In this document: positions 43,766 through 53,695 of the stretch, one piece after another
Numbering within the stretch: position 1 is the stretch's first letter
Layout of the letters: the number at the start of each line of letters is the position of its first letter
Source: Dictyoglomus thermophilum H-6-12
GTDB lineage: Bacteria > Dictyoglomota > Dictyoglomia > Dictyoglomales > Dictyoglomaceae
Assembly: GCF_000020965.1 (NCBI RefSeq)
Contig: NC_011297.1
Span: 248,001 to 312,000 of the forward strand
DNA: 64,000 nt
Reading direction: 5' to 3'
The notes under the pieces: generated by a model
What the model was told of the DNA's origin: nothing
The model's database searches: none
What the model saw: the letters and a program-made list of their open reading frames with translations, nothing else
Program-made: the position numbers and the translations under genes

Positions 43766-46531
43766 ATGAAGTCAAGTAATATTTACTCACCCTTTGATCT
43801 GAAATGTGAATTTACTACGAATCCTTTAGGCGTAGACAAGAAGAATCCTATATTTTCATGGAAATTAAGACATTTAGAGAAGAACGAAAAACAAACTGCA
43901 TATCAAGTAATCGTTTCTAGTTCATTGGAGACAATAAATGATAACATTGGGGATGTCTGGGATACAGGAAAAGTATTATCATCTGAGCAAGTAATTAAGT
44001 ATGAGGGAAAAGAGTTAGAACCTTGTAAAGTTTATTTTTGGAAAGTTAGATGGTGGGATAGTAAAGATCAGGAAAGTCCTTTCAGTGTAGTTAATACTTT
44101 TGAAACTGGGCTTATGAATGAAGAAAATTGGAAAGCAAAATGGATAACCAAAAAGGAACATAAGTATGAAGTTTATTCTCCAGATGGGGCTCCTTTCGGC
44201 TTAAATTATACAATAGCTTATGCTCCTATGTTTAGGAAAAGTTTCAGTATTTCTAAAAAAATAAAAAGAGCAAGAGTTTATATAGCGGGTTTAGGGCTCT
44301 ACGAACTTTATATTAATGGAGAGAGAATTGGGGATAGAGTCCTTGATCCTGGGCAGACTGATTATAAGAAGAGAGTCCTTTATACTGTTTATGATGTCTC
44401 AAAAAATATAAGAGATGGTAAGAATGCTATTGGGGTTATCTTAGGAAACGGAAGGTATGTGAAGGAATATGGTTATGATTTTCCCAAATTAATAATACAA
44501 GTTCTTGTTGAGTATGAAGATGATTCTATTGAATGGATTGTAAGTGATGAATCTTGGAAAACGACTTATGGACCTATTACTTTAAACAGTTTATATCATG
44601 GAGAGATATATGATGGTAGAAAGGAAATAAAAGGATGGAATTTGCCAGATTTTGATGATTCTACGTGGGAGAATGCAATATTAGCAGAACCTCCTGGAGG
44701 CAAACTATATTCCGAGATTTACCCACCTATAAGAATAACAAAAACTATTAAACCTATAAAAATGTGGAGTCCAGAACCTGGCACTTATGTTTATGATTTT
44801 GGACAAAACTATACTGGATGGATAAAAATAAAAGTAAGAACTAACGAGTCAGGAAAAGAAATAAGAATAAGGCATGCTGAGTTGACCTATGAGGATGGTA
44901 CCTTAAACTATTCAACAAATAGAACTGCTCTTGCAACAGATGTTTATATCACTAAAGGAGAAGGATACGAAGAATATGAACCAAGATTTACATATCATGG
45001 GTTTAGATATGTAGAAATATTAGGGTATCCTGGTGTTCCTACCTTGGAAGATATAGAAGGAAAAGTGGTTCACACAGCGGTAGAATCTAACGGAGAATTT
45101 ATATGTTCTAATGAGTTAATAAATAAAATTCATCACAATATTATCTGGGGACAGCTTAGTAACTTGATGAGTATCCCTACGGACTGTCCACAAAGAGATG
45201 AAAGAATGGGATGGATGGGGGATGCTCAGCTTTCTGCAGAAGAAGCTATTTTTAATTTTGACATGATAGGTTTCTATAGAAAATATCTAAATGATATTAG
45301 AGATGCTCAAAAAGAAAATGGTAGTTTATCTGATGTCATACCACCTTATTGGAGCATATATCCTGGTGATCCTGCTTGGAGCACTGCATATATTACTATA
45401 GCCTGGTATTTATATCAGTACTATGGAGATAAATATGTTCTTGAGGAACACTATGAAGGATTCAAGAAATATGTAGAGTTTTTGAAAAAATTGGCACCAG
45501 ATTACATAGTTAGTTTCTATAAATATGGTGATTGGTGTCAACCCGGGACAGTAAGACCTAAGGATAATTCAGGAGAACTAACTTCTACTTTTTATTTTTA
45601 TCATGATGTCATTACTTTGTCAAAGATAGCAAAACTGTTAGGTAAAGAGGCGGATTATAAATATTATTCAGAACTTGCTGATAAGATAAAGAGCGCCTTT
45701 AATAAGAAGTTTCTAAAAGAAAAGGCTTATGCGTCTATTCCAACAGAGTTGAGTGAAGAAAATGTAAAAGCACTCTTAGAAAAGTATCCTGAAGATATAA
45801 AAGACTTTCTGAGGCAACAATTTACTATTTTATCGTCTTTAGGGATGTTTACAAGTCAGACTTTGAATACTCTGCCTCTATATTTAAATCTTGTTCCTGA
45901 AGATAAGGTGCAAGATGTTTTAAAGACATTATTAGAGGATATTATTATTAGACATGATTATCATCTTGATACAGGAATTGTTGCTACAAGATATATATTT
46001 GATGTTCTAACTAGTTATGGGTATGACGAGGTGGCTTATAAAATAGTTAATCAAAAAACATATCCGAGTTTTGGATATATGATCGAAGAGGGTGCTACAA
46101 CTTTATGGGAAAGATGGGAGAAATTAACATCTACAGGTATGAATTCTCATAATCATATTATGTTTGGTAGTGTAGATGCTTGGTTCTATAGAGTTATTGC
46201 TGGAGTAAGAGTAGGAGAGCCAGGGTGGAATAAAATAATATTTGAGCCTCATCCAGTTGGAGATCTAAAGTACGCCAAGGCGAGATTAAATACCATTAAA
46301 GGGGAAGTGGAGATAAATTGGCAGAAAACTGAAAATATATTTAGTATGAGGATATCTGTACCAGTGAACTCTGAGGGAGAAGTGCATGTACCTAAGTTGT
46401 TTGAGAGATTTGTAGTGAAAGAAGGAGATAATATAATTTATGAAAAAAAGGGTGATCTTGAAGAAAATGAGAAGTATATAGTCATAAGAGTTGGATCCGG
46501 ATCATACAACTTTTATATGGAAAAGATATAA
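43766..46531 (+). CDS. GH78 alpha-L-rhamnosidase
   Basis: 921 residues from ATG 43766 (AGGAGGG 10 nt upstream; the ATG at 43745 overlaps that site). Domain order: N-terminal beta domains (YSPFDLKCEFTTNPLGV; KRARVYIAGLGLYELYINGERIGD), an (alpha/alpha)6 barrel, and a C-terminal beta domain. The acidic catalytic cluster DCPQRDERMGWMGD lies at about residues 472-485; a second acid is expected in GATTLWERWE. No signal peptide, so it releases L-rhamnose inside the cell from glycosides brought in by the upstream transporter. Confidence 0.93.
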   Translation: MKSSNIYSPFDLKCEFTTNPLGVDKKNPIFSWKLRHLEKNEKQTAYQVIVSSSLETINDNIGDVWDTGKVLSSEQVIKYEGKELEPCKVYFWKVRWWDSKDQESPFSVVNTFETGLMNEENWKAKWITKKEHKYEVYSPDGAPFGLNYTIAYAPMFRKSFSISKKIKRARVYIAGLGLYELYINGERIGDRVLDPGQTDYKKRVLYTVYDVSKNIRDGKNAIGVILGNGRYVKEYGYDFPKLIIQVLVEYEDDSIEWIVSDESWKTTYGPITLNSLYHGEIYDGRKEIKGWNLPDFDDSTWENAILAEPPGGKLYSEIYPPIRITKTIKPIKMWSPEPGTYVYDFGQNYTGWIKIKVRTNESGKEIRIRHAELTYEDGTLNYSTNRTALATDVYITKGEGYEEYEPRFTYHGFRYVEILGYPGVPTLEDIEGKVVHTAVESNGEFICSNELINKIHHNIIWGQLSNLMSIPTDCPQRDERMGWMGDAQLSAEEAIFNFDMIGFYRKYLNDIRDAQKENGSLSDVIPPYWSIYPGDPAWSTAYITIAWYLYQYYGDKYVLEEHYEGFKKYVEFLKKLAPDYIVSFYKYGDWCQPGTVRPKDNSGELTSTFYFYHDVITLSKIAKLLGKEADYKYYSELADKIKSAFNKKFLKEKAYASIPTELSEENVKALLEKYPEDIKDFLRQQFTILSSLGMFTSQTLNTLPLYLNLVPEDKVQDVLKTLLEDIIIRHDYHLDTGIVATRYIFDVLTSYGYDEVAYKIVNQKTYPSFGYMIEEGATTLWERWEKLTSTGMNSHNHIMFGSVDAWFYRVIAGVRVGEPGWNKIIFEPHPVGDLKYAKARLNTIKGEVEINWQKTENIFSMRISVPVNSEGEVHVPKLFERFVVKEGDNIIYEKKGDLEENEKYIVIRVGSGSYNFYMEKI

Positions 46532-46558
46532 AACTAAAAATAATTTAAGCTTCTACCT

Positions 46559-46592
46559 AACAGGGGGATATTTTTATAAATGTCCCCCTGTT
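46559..46592 (+). terminator. Rho-independent terminator after the rhamnosidase gene
   Basis: AACAGGGGGA, 14-nt loop, TCCCCCTGTT then tttaat. Ends the oligosaccharide operon. Confidence 0.85.
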
Positions 46593-46599
46593 TTTAATG

Positions 46600-46935
46600 G
46601 TACTTGGTAAGGATTTAAATACTATTTTAAATAATTAAATATAAGTTCTTTGTAAAAGACCATATTAAAGAAAGTCCTTCTATAAGAAAATAATAGATAA
46701 AAAGGAGATATTCAGTTCCTTTTGTTATTGATTTTATTTCTACACCTTTTTATTTTCCATACAGAGCTCCTCACTATTATCTACTCTTATATCCATTTCA
46801 TATCTCACGTTATGCGCTCTCTTGAATAAAGGTTAAACTTAATCATGGGATTATACATATCAGGAGGAGGAAGGATAAGCCAATTTTAAAATCTTAGCGG
46901 TTTTTGAGATGTTGCAATTATAAGGAAGAAGTAAT
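46600..46935 (-). mobile_element. IS remnant D: strongly eroded copy
   Basis: Aligned to the left half of copy C: ttctttgtaaa.agaccatatt, cctcactattatctactcttat, catttca.atctcac.ttatg, and ggttaaactta..ca..attatac. On the minus strand PDMYNPMIKFNL still mirrors PTDVYNHLVKFNL. No open frame remains. Confidence 0.7.
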
Positions 46936-46980
46936 ACAGTTATTCTTTATGCTGATGCTTATCTTTATACATATAGGGTG

Positions 46981-47009
46981 TTTACTATTTTTAATTTTTA
47001 TAGTATAAT
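46981..47009 (+). promoter_or_regulatory. Promoter of the LacI-led sugar operon
   Basis: TTTACT at 46981-46986, 17-nt spacer, perfect TATAAT at 47004-47009. Confidence 0.7.
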
Positions 47010-47024
47010 GTTATCGTTAACATT
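47007..47024. promoter_or_regulatory. LacI-family operator
   Basis: AATGTTATCGTTAACATT: seven-base perfect inverted arms (AATGTTA / TAACATT) around a CG-containing centre, the usual LacI/GalR operator form. It covers the -10 box and start site of the adjoining LacI gene, so autorepression is likely, relieved by the pathway sugar. Confidence 0.8.
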
Positions 47025-47051
47025 AAAATAAAAGTTTTAGGGGGATTTATA

Positions 47052-48080
47052 TTGGTCACCATAAAAGATGTGGCTAAAAAAGCAGGGGTTTCAGTGATGA
47101 CCGTATCCCGAGTTATTAATGGGAGTAAGAATGTAAAGGAAAGTACTCGGGAGAAGGTTTTGAGGGCGATCGAAGAGTTAGGTTATGTTCCTAATTCAGT
47201 AGCAAGGAGTCTTATTTTAAATAAAACTTTAACTATAGGACTTGTAATATCAGATATAACAAACCCATTTTTTACAACCATTGCAAGGGGAGTTGAGGAT
47301 ACTGCAATTTCTAAACATTTTACTGTTATCCTTTGTAATACTGACGAAGATCCAGAAAAAGAAATGATGTATGCTGAGGTTTTAGCTAGGAGTAAAGTTG
47401 ATGGGGTTATTTATGCCTCTGCCTCTGGCAAAAAAGCTCCTTTAAAATCTTTATTTTTAAAAAAGATTCCTATTGTTTTAATTGATAGAACTATAGAAGG
47501 CGTAAATGACTTAGATATTGTAAGAGGAGACAGTGTTTTAGGGGCTTACCTTCTTACTAAACATTTAATTGATTTAGGACATAGAAGAATTGGAATTATT
47601 GTAGGAAGTCATTTTATTTCAACAGCAAGGGACAGAATAGAAGGATATAAAAAAGCTCTTAATGAGGCAAATATACCGATAGATGAATCATTAATTAAGA
47701 TCAATGAAAACTCTAAGTTTTCTAAAGAGGATGGCTATAGATTAACTAAGGAACTTTTGAATTTGGAAAATCCTCCTACTGCCATTTTTGGAGGAAACAA
47801 CCTTATGGCTGTAGGAGCACTTCTTGCGATAAGAGAAAGAGGATTAGAGATACCTGAAGATATCTCTCTTGTCTCTTTTGATGATATTGAAAGTTTATCA
47901 GAAGTCTATCCTTTTTTAACGGTTGTTAAACAACCTGCTTATACTATGGGGGTTATTGCTACGGAGATTTTAATAAGGAGAATAGAGAACAGAGATAAAA
48001 TTAAGGAAAAAAGAGAGATACTTCTTACCCCTGAGTTAATCATAAGAAAGTCAACTGCTCCACCCAAAAGAAAAATATAG
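47052..48080 (+). CDS. LacI/GalR-family transcriptional regulator
   Basis: 342 residues. TTG start at 47052 (GGGGG 8 nt upstream); no ATG is available because [24 protein letters not shown], the LacI helix-turn-helix, begins at residue 2. The hinge [11 protein letters not shown] and periplasmic-binding-like sensor ([41 protein letters not shown]) follow. It should sense a free sugar, probably L-fucose, L-rhamnose or a derivative, and control the operon it heads. Confidence 0.93.
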   Translation: MVTIKDVAKKAGVSVMTVSRVINGSKNVKESTREKVLRAIEELGYVPNSVARSLILNKTLTIGLVISDITNPFFTTIARGVEDTAISKHFTVILCNTDEDPEKEMMYAEVLARSKVDGVIYASASGKKAPLKSLFLKKIPIVLIDRTIEGVNDLDIVRGDSVLGAYLLTKHLIDLGHRRIGIIVGSHFISTARDRIEGYKKALNEANIPIDESLIKINENSKFSKEDGYRLTKELLNLENPPTAIFGGNNLMAVGALLAIRERGLEIPEDISLVSFDDIESLSEVYPFLTVVKQPAYTMGVIATEILIRRIENRDKIKEKREILLTPELIIRKSTAPPKRKI

Positions 48081-48100
48081 ATAGAGGGGAGGAATTTATA

Positions 48101-49921
48101 ATGAACAGGATTTTTCCTGTGAGAGTTGGAGAAAAAAGGTTTATTGAGGAATATCCTAAGGTGGGAATTCGTCCAACCATCGATGGTAGATATGGAGGAG
48201 TAAGAGAATCGTTGGAAGAACAAACCATGAATTTAGCCAAGGCTGTTGCTGAATTTATTGAAAACAATGTTTATTTACCCAATGGAGAGAAAGTTAAATG
48301 TGTGATTCCTCAAAGGTGCATTGGAGGGGTAGCTGAAGCAAGAATGGCGGATGAGTTGTTTAGAAAAGAAGGAGTAGGAGTTTCTATTACTGTTACACCC
48401 TGCTGGTGTTATGGCGCAGAAACCATGGAGATGAGTCTGGATGTACCGAAAGCAGTGTGGGGATTTAATGGGACAGAAAGGCCTGGGGCTGTTTACTTGG
48501 CGGCTGTTTCTGCTGCGCATAATCAGAAGGGTCTACCTATATTTAAGATCTATGGAAAAGATGTACAGGATAAAGATGATTACAGTATACCTTCAGATGT
48601 AAAAGAAAAGATTTTAAAGTTCGTCAAAAGCGCTCTTGCAGTAGCAATTATGAAGAATAAATCTTATCTTTCTATCGGTAGTGTTTCCATGGGTATTGCT
48701 GGATCTATTGTAGATCCTGACTTCTTTGAAGATTATTTGGGGATGAGAGTTGAATATGTGGATATGACGGAGATTATTAGGAGAATAGAGAGAAAAATTT
48801 ATGATGAAGAAGAATTTAAGAGGGCAATGGAGTGGGTGAAGAAATATTGTAAGGAGGGAGAGGATCCCAATCCTCCTGATAAGAGGGTTGATGAAAAGAA
48901 GAAGCAAGAGGTTTGGGAATTTGTAGTTAAGATGACTTTAATTATAAGAGATTTAATGGTAGGAAATAAAAAGTTAGAGGAATTAGGTTATCCTGAAGAA
49001 AGCTTGGGTCACAACGCAATAGTTGCAGGCTTTCAAGGACAACGTCAATGGACAGATCATTTCCCTAATGGTGATTTTACAGAGGCAATTTTAAATACTT
49101 CTTTTGATTGGAATGGGCTTAGACAGCCATATATATTGGCTACAGAGAATGATAGTCTTAATGGTGTGGTTATGCTTTTTGGGCATTTATTGACAAATAC
49201 TGCCCAAATCTTTGCTGATGTAAGAACCTATTGGAGTCCTGAAGCGATTTATAGGGTTACAGGTTGGAAGCCAGAAGGGTTAGCTCAAAACGGAATAATT
49301 CATTTGATAAATTCTGGACCTGCAGCACTTGATGGAACAGGTCAGCAAGAGATTGAAGGTAGACCAGCAATAAAACCATTCTGGGAGATAAGCGATGAGG
49401 AAGTTATAAAATGTTTAGATGCAACTAAGTTCTGCTATGCTAATTTAGGTTATTTTAGGGGTGGAGGATTCTCTACTAAATTCATCACAAGAGGTGGAAT
49501 GCCTATAACTATAAGCAGATTAAATATAGTTAAGGGACTTGGGCCTGTATTACAAATTGCTGAAGGATACACAGTAGAACTTCCTCCTCATGTCCATGAA
49601 ATTCTCGATAGAAGGACAGATCCAACTTGGCCTACCACATGGTTTGTTCCTAAATTAACAGGTAAAGGTGCCTTTAAGAGTGTTTACTCTGTGATGGAAA
49701 ATTGGGGAGCTAATCATTGTGCCATAACCTATGGACATGTAGGAGATTTGTTTATTACTCTCGCTTCTATTTTGAGAATTCCAGTAAATATGCATAATGT
49801 GGAAGAAGAAAGAATATTTAGGCCTAGTGCTTGGTCTATGTTTGGTACGGAGGATTTAGAAGGTGCTGATTTTAGGGCTTGTGTGAATTTTGGTCCTTTA
49901 TATAAGAAGGTAGCCAAGTAA
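48101..49921 (+). CDS. fucI: L-fucose isomerase family protein
   Basis: 606 residues, near the usual 590. [19 protein letters not shown] at the N-terminus, [23 protein letters not shown], the metal-binding Glu/Asp in [13 protein letters not shown] and the His in [13 protein letters not shown] are FucI marks. Interconverts L-fucose and L-fuculose with Mn2+; family members also use D-arabinose and related sugars, so the in vivo substrate could be another 6-deoxyhexose. GGGGAGG precedes the ATG; 20 nt after the regulator. Confidence 0.92.
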   Translation: MNRIFPVRVGEKRFIEEYPKVGIRPTIDGRYGGVRESLEEQTMNLAKAVAEFIENNVYLPNGEKVKCVIPQRCIGGVAEARMADELFRKEGVGVSITVTPCWCYGAETMEMSLDVPKAVWGFNGTERPGAVYLAAVSAAHNQKGLPIFKIYGKDVQDKDDYSIPSDVKEKILKFVKSALAVAIMKNKSYLSIGSVSMGIAGSIVDPDFFEDYLGMRVEYVDMTEIIRRIERKIYDEEEFKRAMEWVKKYCKEGEDPNPPDKRVDEKKKQEVWEFVVKMTLIIRDLMVGNKKLEELGYPEESLGHNAIVAGFQGQRQWTDHFPNGDFTEAILNTSFDWNGLRQPYILATENDSLNGVVMLFGHLLTNTAQIFADVRTYWSPEAIYRVTGWKPEGLAQNGIIHLINSGPAALDGTGQQEIEGRPAIKPFWEISDEEVIKCLDATKFCYANLGYFRGGGFSTKFITRGGMPITISRLNIVKGLGPVLQIAEGYTVELPPHVHEILDRRTDPTWPTTWFVPKLTGKGAFKSVYSVMENWGANHCAITYGHVGDLFITLASILRIPVNMHNVEEERIFRPSAWSMFGTEDLEGADFRACVNFGPLYKKVAK

Positions 49922-49941
49922 AAGGAAGGGGGACTGAAACT

Positions 49942-51450
49942 ATAAGTACTGAAACCTTAGTTTTAATGGAGAATATAAACAAAAGCTTTCCTGGAGTTCA
50001 GGCTTTAAAAGATGCTTATTTTGAACTTAATCGAGGAGAAGTACATGCATTAGTTGGGGAAAATGGTGCAGGAAAGTCCACCCTAATGAAAATTTTAGTA
50101 GGAGCTTACAGGAAAGATTCTGGAAGGATTATTTACAAGGGGAAAGAGGTAGATATTCCTAATCCTCGTGTTGCTCAAGAGATGGGAATAAGTATGGTAT
50201 TTCAGGAGTTGAACTTAATGCCGCATTTAACTGTGGCACAAAATATATTCATCGGAAGAGAACCAAAACGAAAAAATATACCTATATTTTTAGATGATAA
50301 TGAGATAAACAAGAGAACAAAAGAGCTTCTTGATATGCTTCATTTAAAGGTAGAACCTAATGTTAAAGTCTCGAATTTGAGTGTAGGGAAGCAGCAAATG
50401 GTAGAAATTGCAAAAGCACTATCTTTTAATTCAGAGGTTATCATTTTTGATGAACCTACTGCTGCGTTGAGTGAAGCAGAAACTGAAGAACTTTTTAATG
50501 TGATAAGAAAGCTTAAAAGTCAAGGAATAGGAATAATATATATTTCTCATAGGTTGGAAGAATTAAAAGAAATAGCTGATAGAGTTACTGTTATGAGAGA
50601 TGGACAATACATAGCTACTGATTACATGAAAAATTTAACTATAGAGAAGATTATAAGCATGATGGTGGGTAGAGAGATATATGAGACTTTACGGGAGAGA
50701 GAAGTAGATGAAAATGCTGAGGTTGTATTAGAAGTAAGAAATCTTAAAAGAGGTAAAGTTTTTAAAGATATTAGTTTTAGTTTGAGAAAAGGAGAAATTT
50801 TAGGATTTGCAGGTTTAATAGGAGCAGGAAGAACGGAGGTTGCAAGAGCTATATTTGGGGCTGATCCTATAGATTCTGGCGAGATCTATGTTAAAGGTAA
50901 AAGAGTAAGTATAAAAAATCCATGGGATGCTATTAATCATAGAATTGCATATCTTTCTGAGGATAGAAAGAGATATGGATTGATGCCTGATCTTGATGTC
51001 AAATCTAATATTATTTTACCTTCGATGAGAGATTTTCTCAGAGCCTTAGGTTTTGTGGATGATAAAAAGGCTGAAAGTGTAAGTAATGAGTATGTAAAAA
51101 GATTAAAAATAAGGACCCCATCGGTAAAGCAAAAAGTTAAGAATCTTTCTGGAGGAAATCAACAGAAGGTAGTAGTAGCAAAATGGTTGCTTAAAAACTG
51201 TGATATTCTCATATTTGATGAACCCACCAGAGGGATAGATGTAGGTGCAAAAAATGAAATATATAAGTTGTTGAATGAATTGATAGCTGAGGGAAAATCG
51301 ATAATTATGATTTCTTCAGAGCTTCCTGAGATTTTGAGAATGAGTCATAGAATTGTGGTGATGTGTGAAGGAAGAATTACCGGAATATTAGATGCCAATG
51401 AGGCAACGGAAGAGAAGATTTTAAAATATGCTACCATGTATGAGGATTAA
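49942..51450 (+). CDS. Sugar ABC ATPase, RbsA/MglA type; possible ATA start
   Basis: Two ATPase halves. Half 1: GENGAGKST, QELNLMPHLTV, LSVGKQQM, VIIFDEPTAALS. Half 2: degenerate Walker A GLIGAGRTE, LSGGNQQK, DEPTRGIDVG. The first ATG is 49966, but it has no ribosome site and would cut off the first strand. The 8 codons upstream (STETLVL before MENINKSFPGV) match the normal RbsA N-terminus, begin at an ATA (49942), and have GGAAGGGGG at the right distance. So translation may start at AUA, or the ATG was mutated. Energises the ribose-type importer encoded next. Confidence 0.85.
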   Translation: MSTETLVLMENINKSFPGVQALKDAYFELNRGEVHALVGENGAGKSTLMKILVGAYRKDSGRIIYKGKEVDIPNPRVAQEMGISMVFQELNLMPHLTVAQNIFIGREPKRKNIPIFLDDNEINKRTKELLDMLHLKVEPNVKVSNLSVGKQQMVEIAKALSFNSEVIIFDEPTAALSEAETEELFNVIRKLKSQGIGIIYISHRLEELKEIADRVTVMRDGQYIATDYMKNLTIEKIISMMVGREIYETLREREVDENAEVVLEVRNLKRGKVFKDISFSLRKGEILGFAGLIGAGRTEVARAIFGADPIDSGEIYVKGKRVSIKNPWDAINHRIAYLSEDRKRYGLMPDLDVKSNIILPSMRDFLRALGFVDDKKAESVSNEYVKRLKIRTPSVKQKVKNLSGGNQQKVVVAKWLLKNCDILIFDEPTRGIDVGAKNEIYKLLNELIAEGKSIIMISSELPEILRMSHRIVVMCEGRITGILDANEATEEKILKYATMYED

Positions 51451-51467
51451 AAGGAGGTTTAATTTAG

Positions 51468-52454
51468 ATGGCTGAAAAATTATCAGCTTTATTTTCTAAA
51501 AGTGGCTTGAGACAGATATTAATGTTTGCAAGTCTGTTTTTGCTTTTTGCTTTTTTCTCATTAGCTTCGCCTAATTTTTTAACTTATGAGAATGTAATTG
51601 CGATTTTACTTGCAACTTGTGTAAATGGGCTTCTTGCTCTTGGTGTAACTTTTGTAATTATTACAGGAGGTATTGATCTTTCTATTGGAACGGTTATGAC
51701 GATTTCTTCTGTTATGAGTGGTGTTTTTATAACTTTCTGGAAATTACCTGTTTTTGTTGGAGTTCTTGGGGGAATTCTAACTGGGGTTTTGGCGGGGTTT
51801 ATAAACGGTACTGTTATTTCTAAGATGAAATTACCACCTTTTATTGCCACCTTAGGTATGATGATGATAGCTAAAGGTTTAGCTTTGGTAGTTTCAGGAT
51901 GTAAACCTATATATTTTAATGACGCTCCTATTTTTAATAAGATTGCTATGGGATCTATATTGGGTAGTATATTTCCTGGTTTAGGTGAGTTTCCTAATGC
52001 AATCTTATGGTTTATTCTATTTATAATTATTGCACATATTATTCTTACAAGAACTGCTCTTGGTAGATATACCTTTGCAATTGGAAGTAATGAAGAAGCT
52101 GCAAGACTTTCAGGGTTAAATGTAGATAAATGGAAGACCATAATATATGCCTTATGTGGAATGTTTGTGGGTATAGCAGGAGTTATAATGGCTTCCAGAT
52201 TGAATTCAGCCCAACCTGCTTTAGGCCAAGGATATGAGCTTGATGCTATAGCTGCTGTAGTAATAGGAGGGACGTCTTTGAGAGGGGGAGAAGGTTCAAT
52301 AATTGGAACTGTTATAGGAGCCTTGATAATGAGCACTCTTACTAATGGTTTAAGAATCTTATCTGTACCTCAGGAATGGCAGATTGTGGTAAGTGGAATT
52401 ATAATTATCGGTGCTGTTTATCTTGATATCATAAGAAGGAGCAGAGAAGTATGA
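51468..52454 (+). CDS. Sugar ABC permease, RbsC type
   Basis: 328 residues with about ten hydrophobic segments. VTFVIITGGIDLSIGTVM is the RbsC hallmark near residue 65; NEEAARLSGLNVDKWKTIIYALCG is the ATPase-contact loop; VVIGGTSLRGGEGSIIGTVIGALI follows. AAAGGAGG precedes the ATG. Works as a homodimer with the ATPase before it and the binding protein after it; sugar presumably a 6-deoxyhexose or pentose by context. Confidence 0.92.
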   Translation: MAEKLSALFSKSGLRQILMFASLFLLFAFFSLASPNFLTYENVIAILLATCVNGLLALGVTFVIITGGIDLSIGTVMTISSVMSGVFITFWKLPVFVGVLGGILTGVLAGFINGTVISKMKLPPFIATLGMMMIAKGLALVVSGCKPIYFNDAPIFNKIAMGSILGSIFPGLGEFPNAILWFILFIIIAHIILTRTALGRYTFAIGSNEEAARLSGLNVDKWKTIIYALCGMFVGIAGVIMASRLNSAQPALGQGYELDAIAAVVIGGTSLRGGEGSIIGTVIGALIMSTLTNGLRILSVPQEWQIVVSGIIIIGAVYLDIIRRSREV

Positions 52455-52464
52455 ATAAATTAGG

Positions 52465-52492
52465 TAATATTTGCCAGTTCTGGCAAATATTA
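52465..52492 (+). terminator. 12-bp intercistronic hairpin before the binding-protein gene
   Basis: TAATATTTGCCA, gttc, TGGCAAATATTA, no T-run. Probably an RNA-processing or stability element giving extra binding protein relative to permease. Confidence 0.7.
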
Positions 52493-52523
52493 TAAAAATC
52501 TTAATTTGGGGGAGGTTTTCAAA

Positions 52524-53462
52524 ATGAAGCGTTTTCTAATTGTAACCTTAATTTCTCTTTTCCTAATTGGTTTCTCAATTACATCAGCTCAAAGACCATA
52601 TATTGCAATGATCTCAAAAGGGTTCCAACATCAATTTTGGCAAGCAGTGAAAATGGGAGCTGAAAAGGCAGCAAAAGATTTGAATGTTACTATTACTTTT
52701 GAGGGACCTGAGTCTGAAGCAATGGTAGATAAGCAAATTGAGATGTTACAAGCTGCTCTCGCTAAGAAACCTGCAGCTCTTTGTATTGCAGCTCTTGACA
52801 GTAAAGCAGTTATACCATATCTTGAAAAGGCACATTCTATGGGAATTCCAGTAATTGGTTTTGACTCTGGAGTAGACAGCGATATTCCTGTGACTACTGT
52901 AGCAACTGACAATATTAAAGCAGCAGGATATGCTGCCGATATGATGGCAAAGTTTATTAACAGGGTGGGAGAGGTGGCTTTAGTAGTTCATGACCAAACA
53001 AGTAGAACTGGAATTGATAGAAGGGATGGTTTTGTAAATAGGATTAAACAAAAATACCCATTAATTAAGATTGTAGCTATTCAATATGGTGGAGGAGATC
53101 ATCTTAAGTCTACTGATTTAGCAAAGGCTATTATACAGGCTCATCCAAGATTAAAGGGAATATTTGGTGCTAATGAGGGATCAGCTATAGGAGTTATTAA
53201 TGCTGTGAGAGAGATGAACAAAGTTGGAAAAATAGTGGTAATAGGATACGATTCTGGTAAACAGCAAATTGATGCTATAAAATCTGGCTTGATGGCAGGA
53301 GCTATTACTCAGAACCCAGTAGGAATGGGTTATATGGCTGTTGAAGCAGCTGTAAAGGCAATCAAAGGCGAGAAATTACCAAAATTTATCGACAGTGGTT
53401 TCTATTGGTATGATAAGACTAATATAGATGATCCTAAGATAAAACAGTGCTTATACGAATAG
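52524..53462 (+). CDS. Sugar-binding protein, RbsB family
   Basis: 312 residues from ATG 52524 (GGGGGAGG upstream), giving the signal peptide KRFLIVTLISLFLIGFSITSAQ. Periplasmic-binding-protein type 1 fold: YIAMISKGFQHQFWQAVKMGAEKAA, IPVIGFDSGVDSD, VGEVALVVHDQTSRTG, GIFGANEGSAIG, VIGYDSGKQQ. Binds a monosaccharide outside the membrane and delivers it to the RbsA/C-type importer. Ends at a strong terminator. Confidence 0.92.
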   Translation: MKRFLIVTLISLFLIGFSITSAQRPYIAMISKGFQHQFWQAVKMGAEKAAKDLNVTITFEGPESEAMVDKQIEMLQAALAKKPAALCIAALDSKAVIPYLEKAHSMGIPVIGFDSGVDSDIPVTTVATDNIKAAGYAADMMAKFINRVGEVALVVHDQTSRTGIDRRDGFVNRIKQKYPLIKIVAIQYGGGDHLKSTDLAKAIIQAHPRLKGIFGANEGSAIGVINAVREMNKVGKIVVIGYDSGKQQIDAIKSGLMAGAITQNPVGMGYMAVEAAVKAIKGEKLPKFIDSGFYWYDKTNIDDPKIKQCLYE

Positions 53463-53507
53463 TTACAAATCTGACTGCTAATTGATAAATAGAAGATAGA
53501 AATCATA

Positions 53508-53529
53508 GGGGAGGCTAAAAAGCCTCCCC
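53508..53529 (+). terminator. Rho-independent terminator of the first sugar operon
   Basis: GGGGAGGCT, aaaa, AGCCTCCCC then ttttatttttg. Confidence 0.95.
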
Positions 53530-53547
53530 TTTTATTTTTGTCTCTTT

Positions 53548-53576
53548 TTGACAAATCATATATTTTTATGTAGAAT
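53548..53576 (+). promoter_or_regulatory. Promoter of the RhaS-like operon
   Basis: TTGACA at 53548-53553, 17-nt spacer, TAGAAT at 53571-53576. Leader of about 115 nt; no LacI-type palindrome seen in it. Confidence 0.75.
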
Positions 53577-53695
53577 AAAAACAAATGAAAGTAAAAAATA
53601 ATCAAAAATGAAAAAAATTACTAAGGAGGAGGTGTAAAATTAATAAGCCTTTAATTGTACCTTTTAACTACAAAATCTTATTTGGGGGGAGCTAT

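Noticed and set aside
51584-52336. 250-residue minus-strand open frame
   Set aside because: Lies wholly inside the RbsC-type permease gene, whose frame, ribosome site and motifs are clear. The shadow is Pro/Ile-rich and lacks a ribosome site.
53577-53695. Riboswitch in the leader of the RhaS-like operon
   Set aside because: A 115-nt leader exists but is almost pure A/T with no conserved or stable structure I can see.
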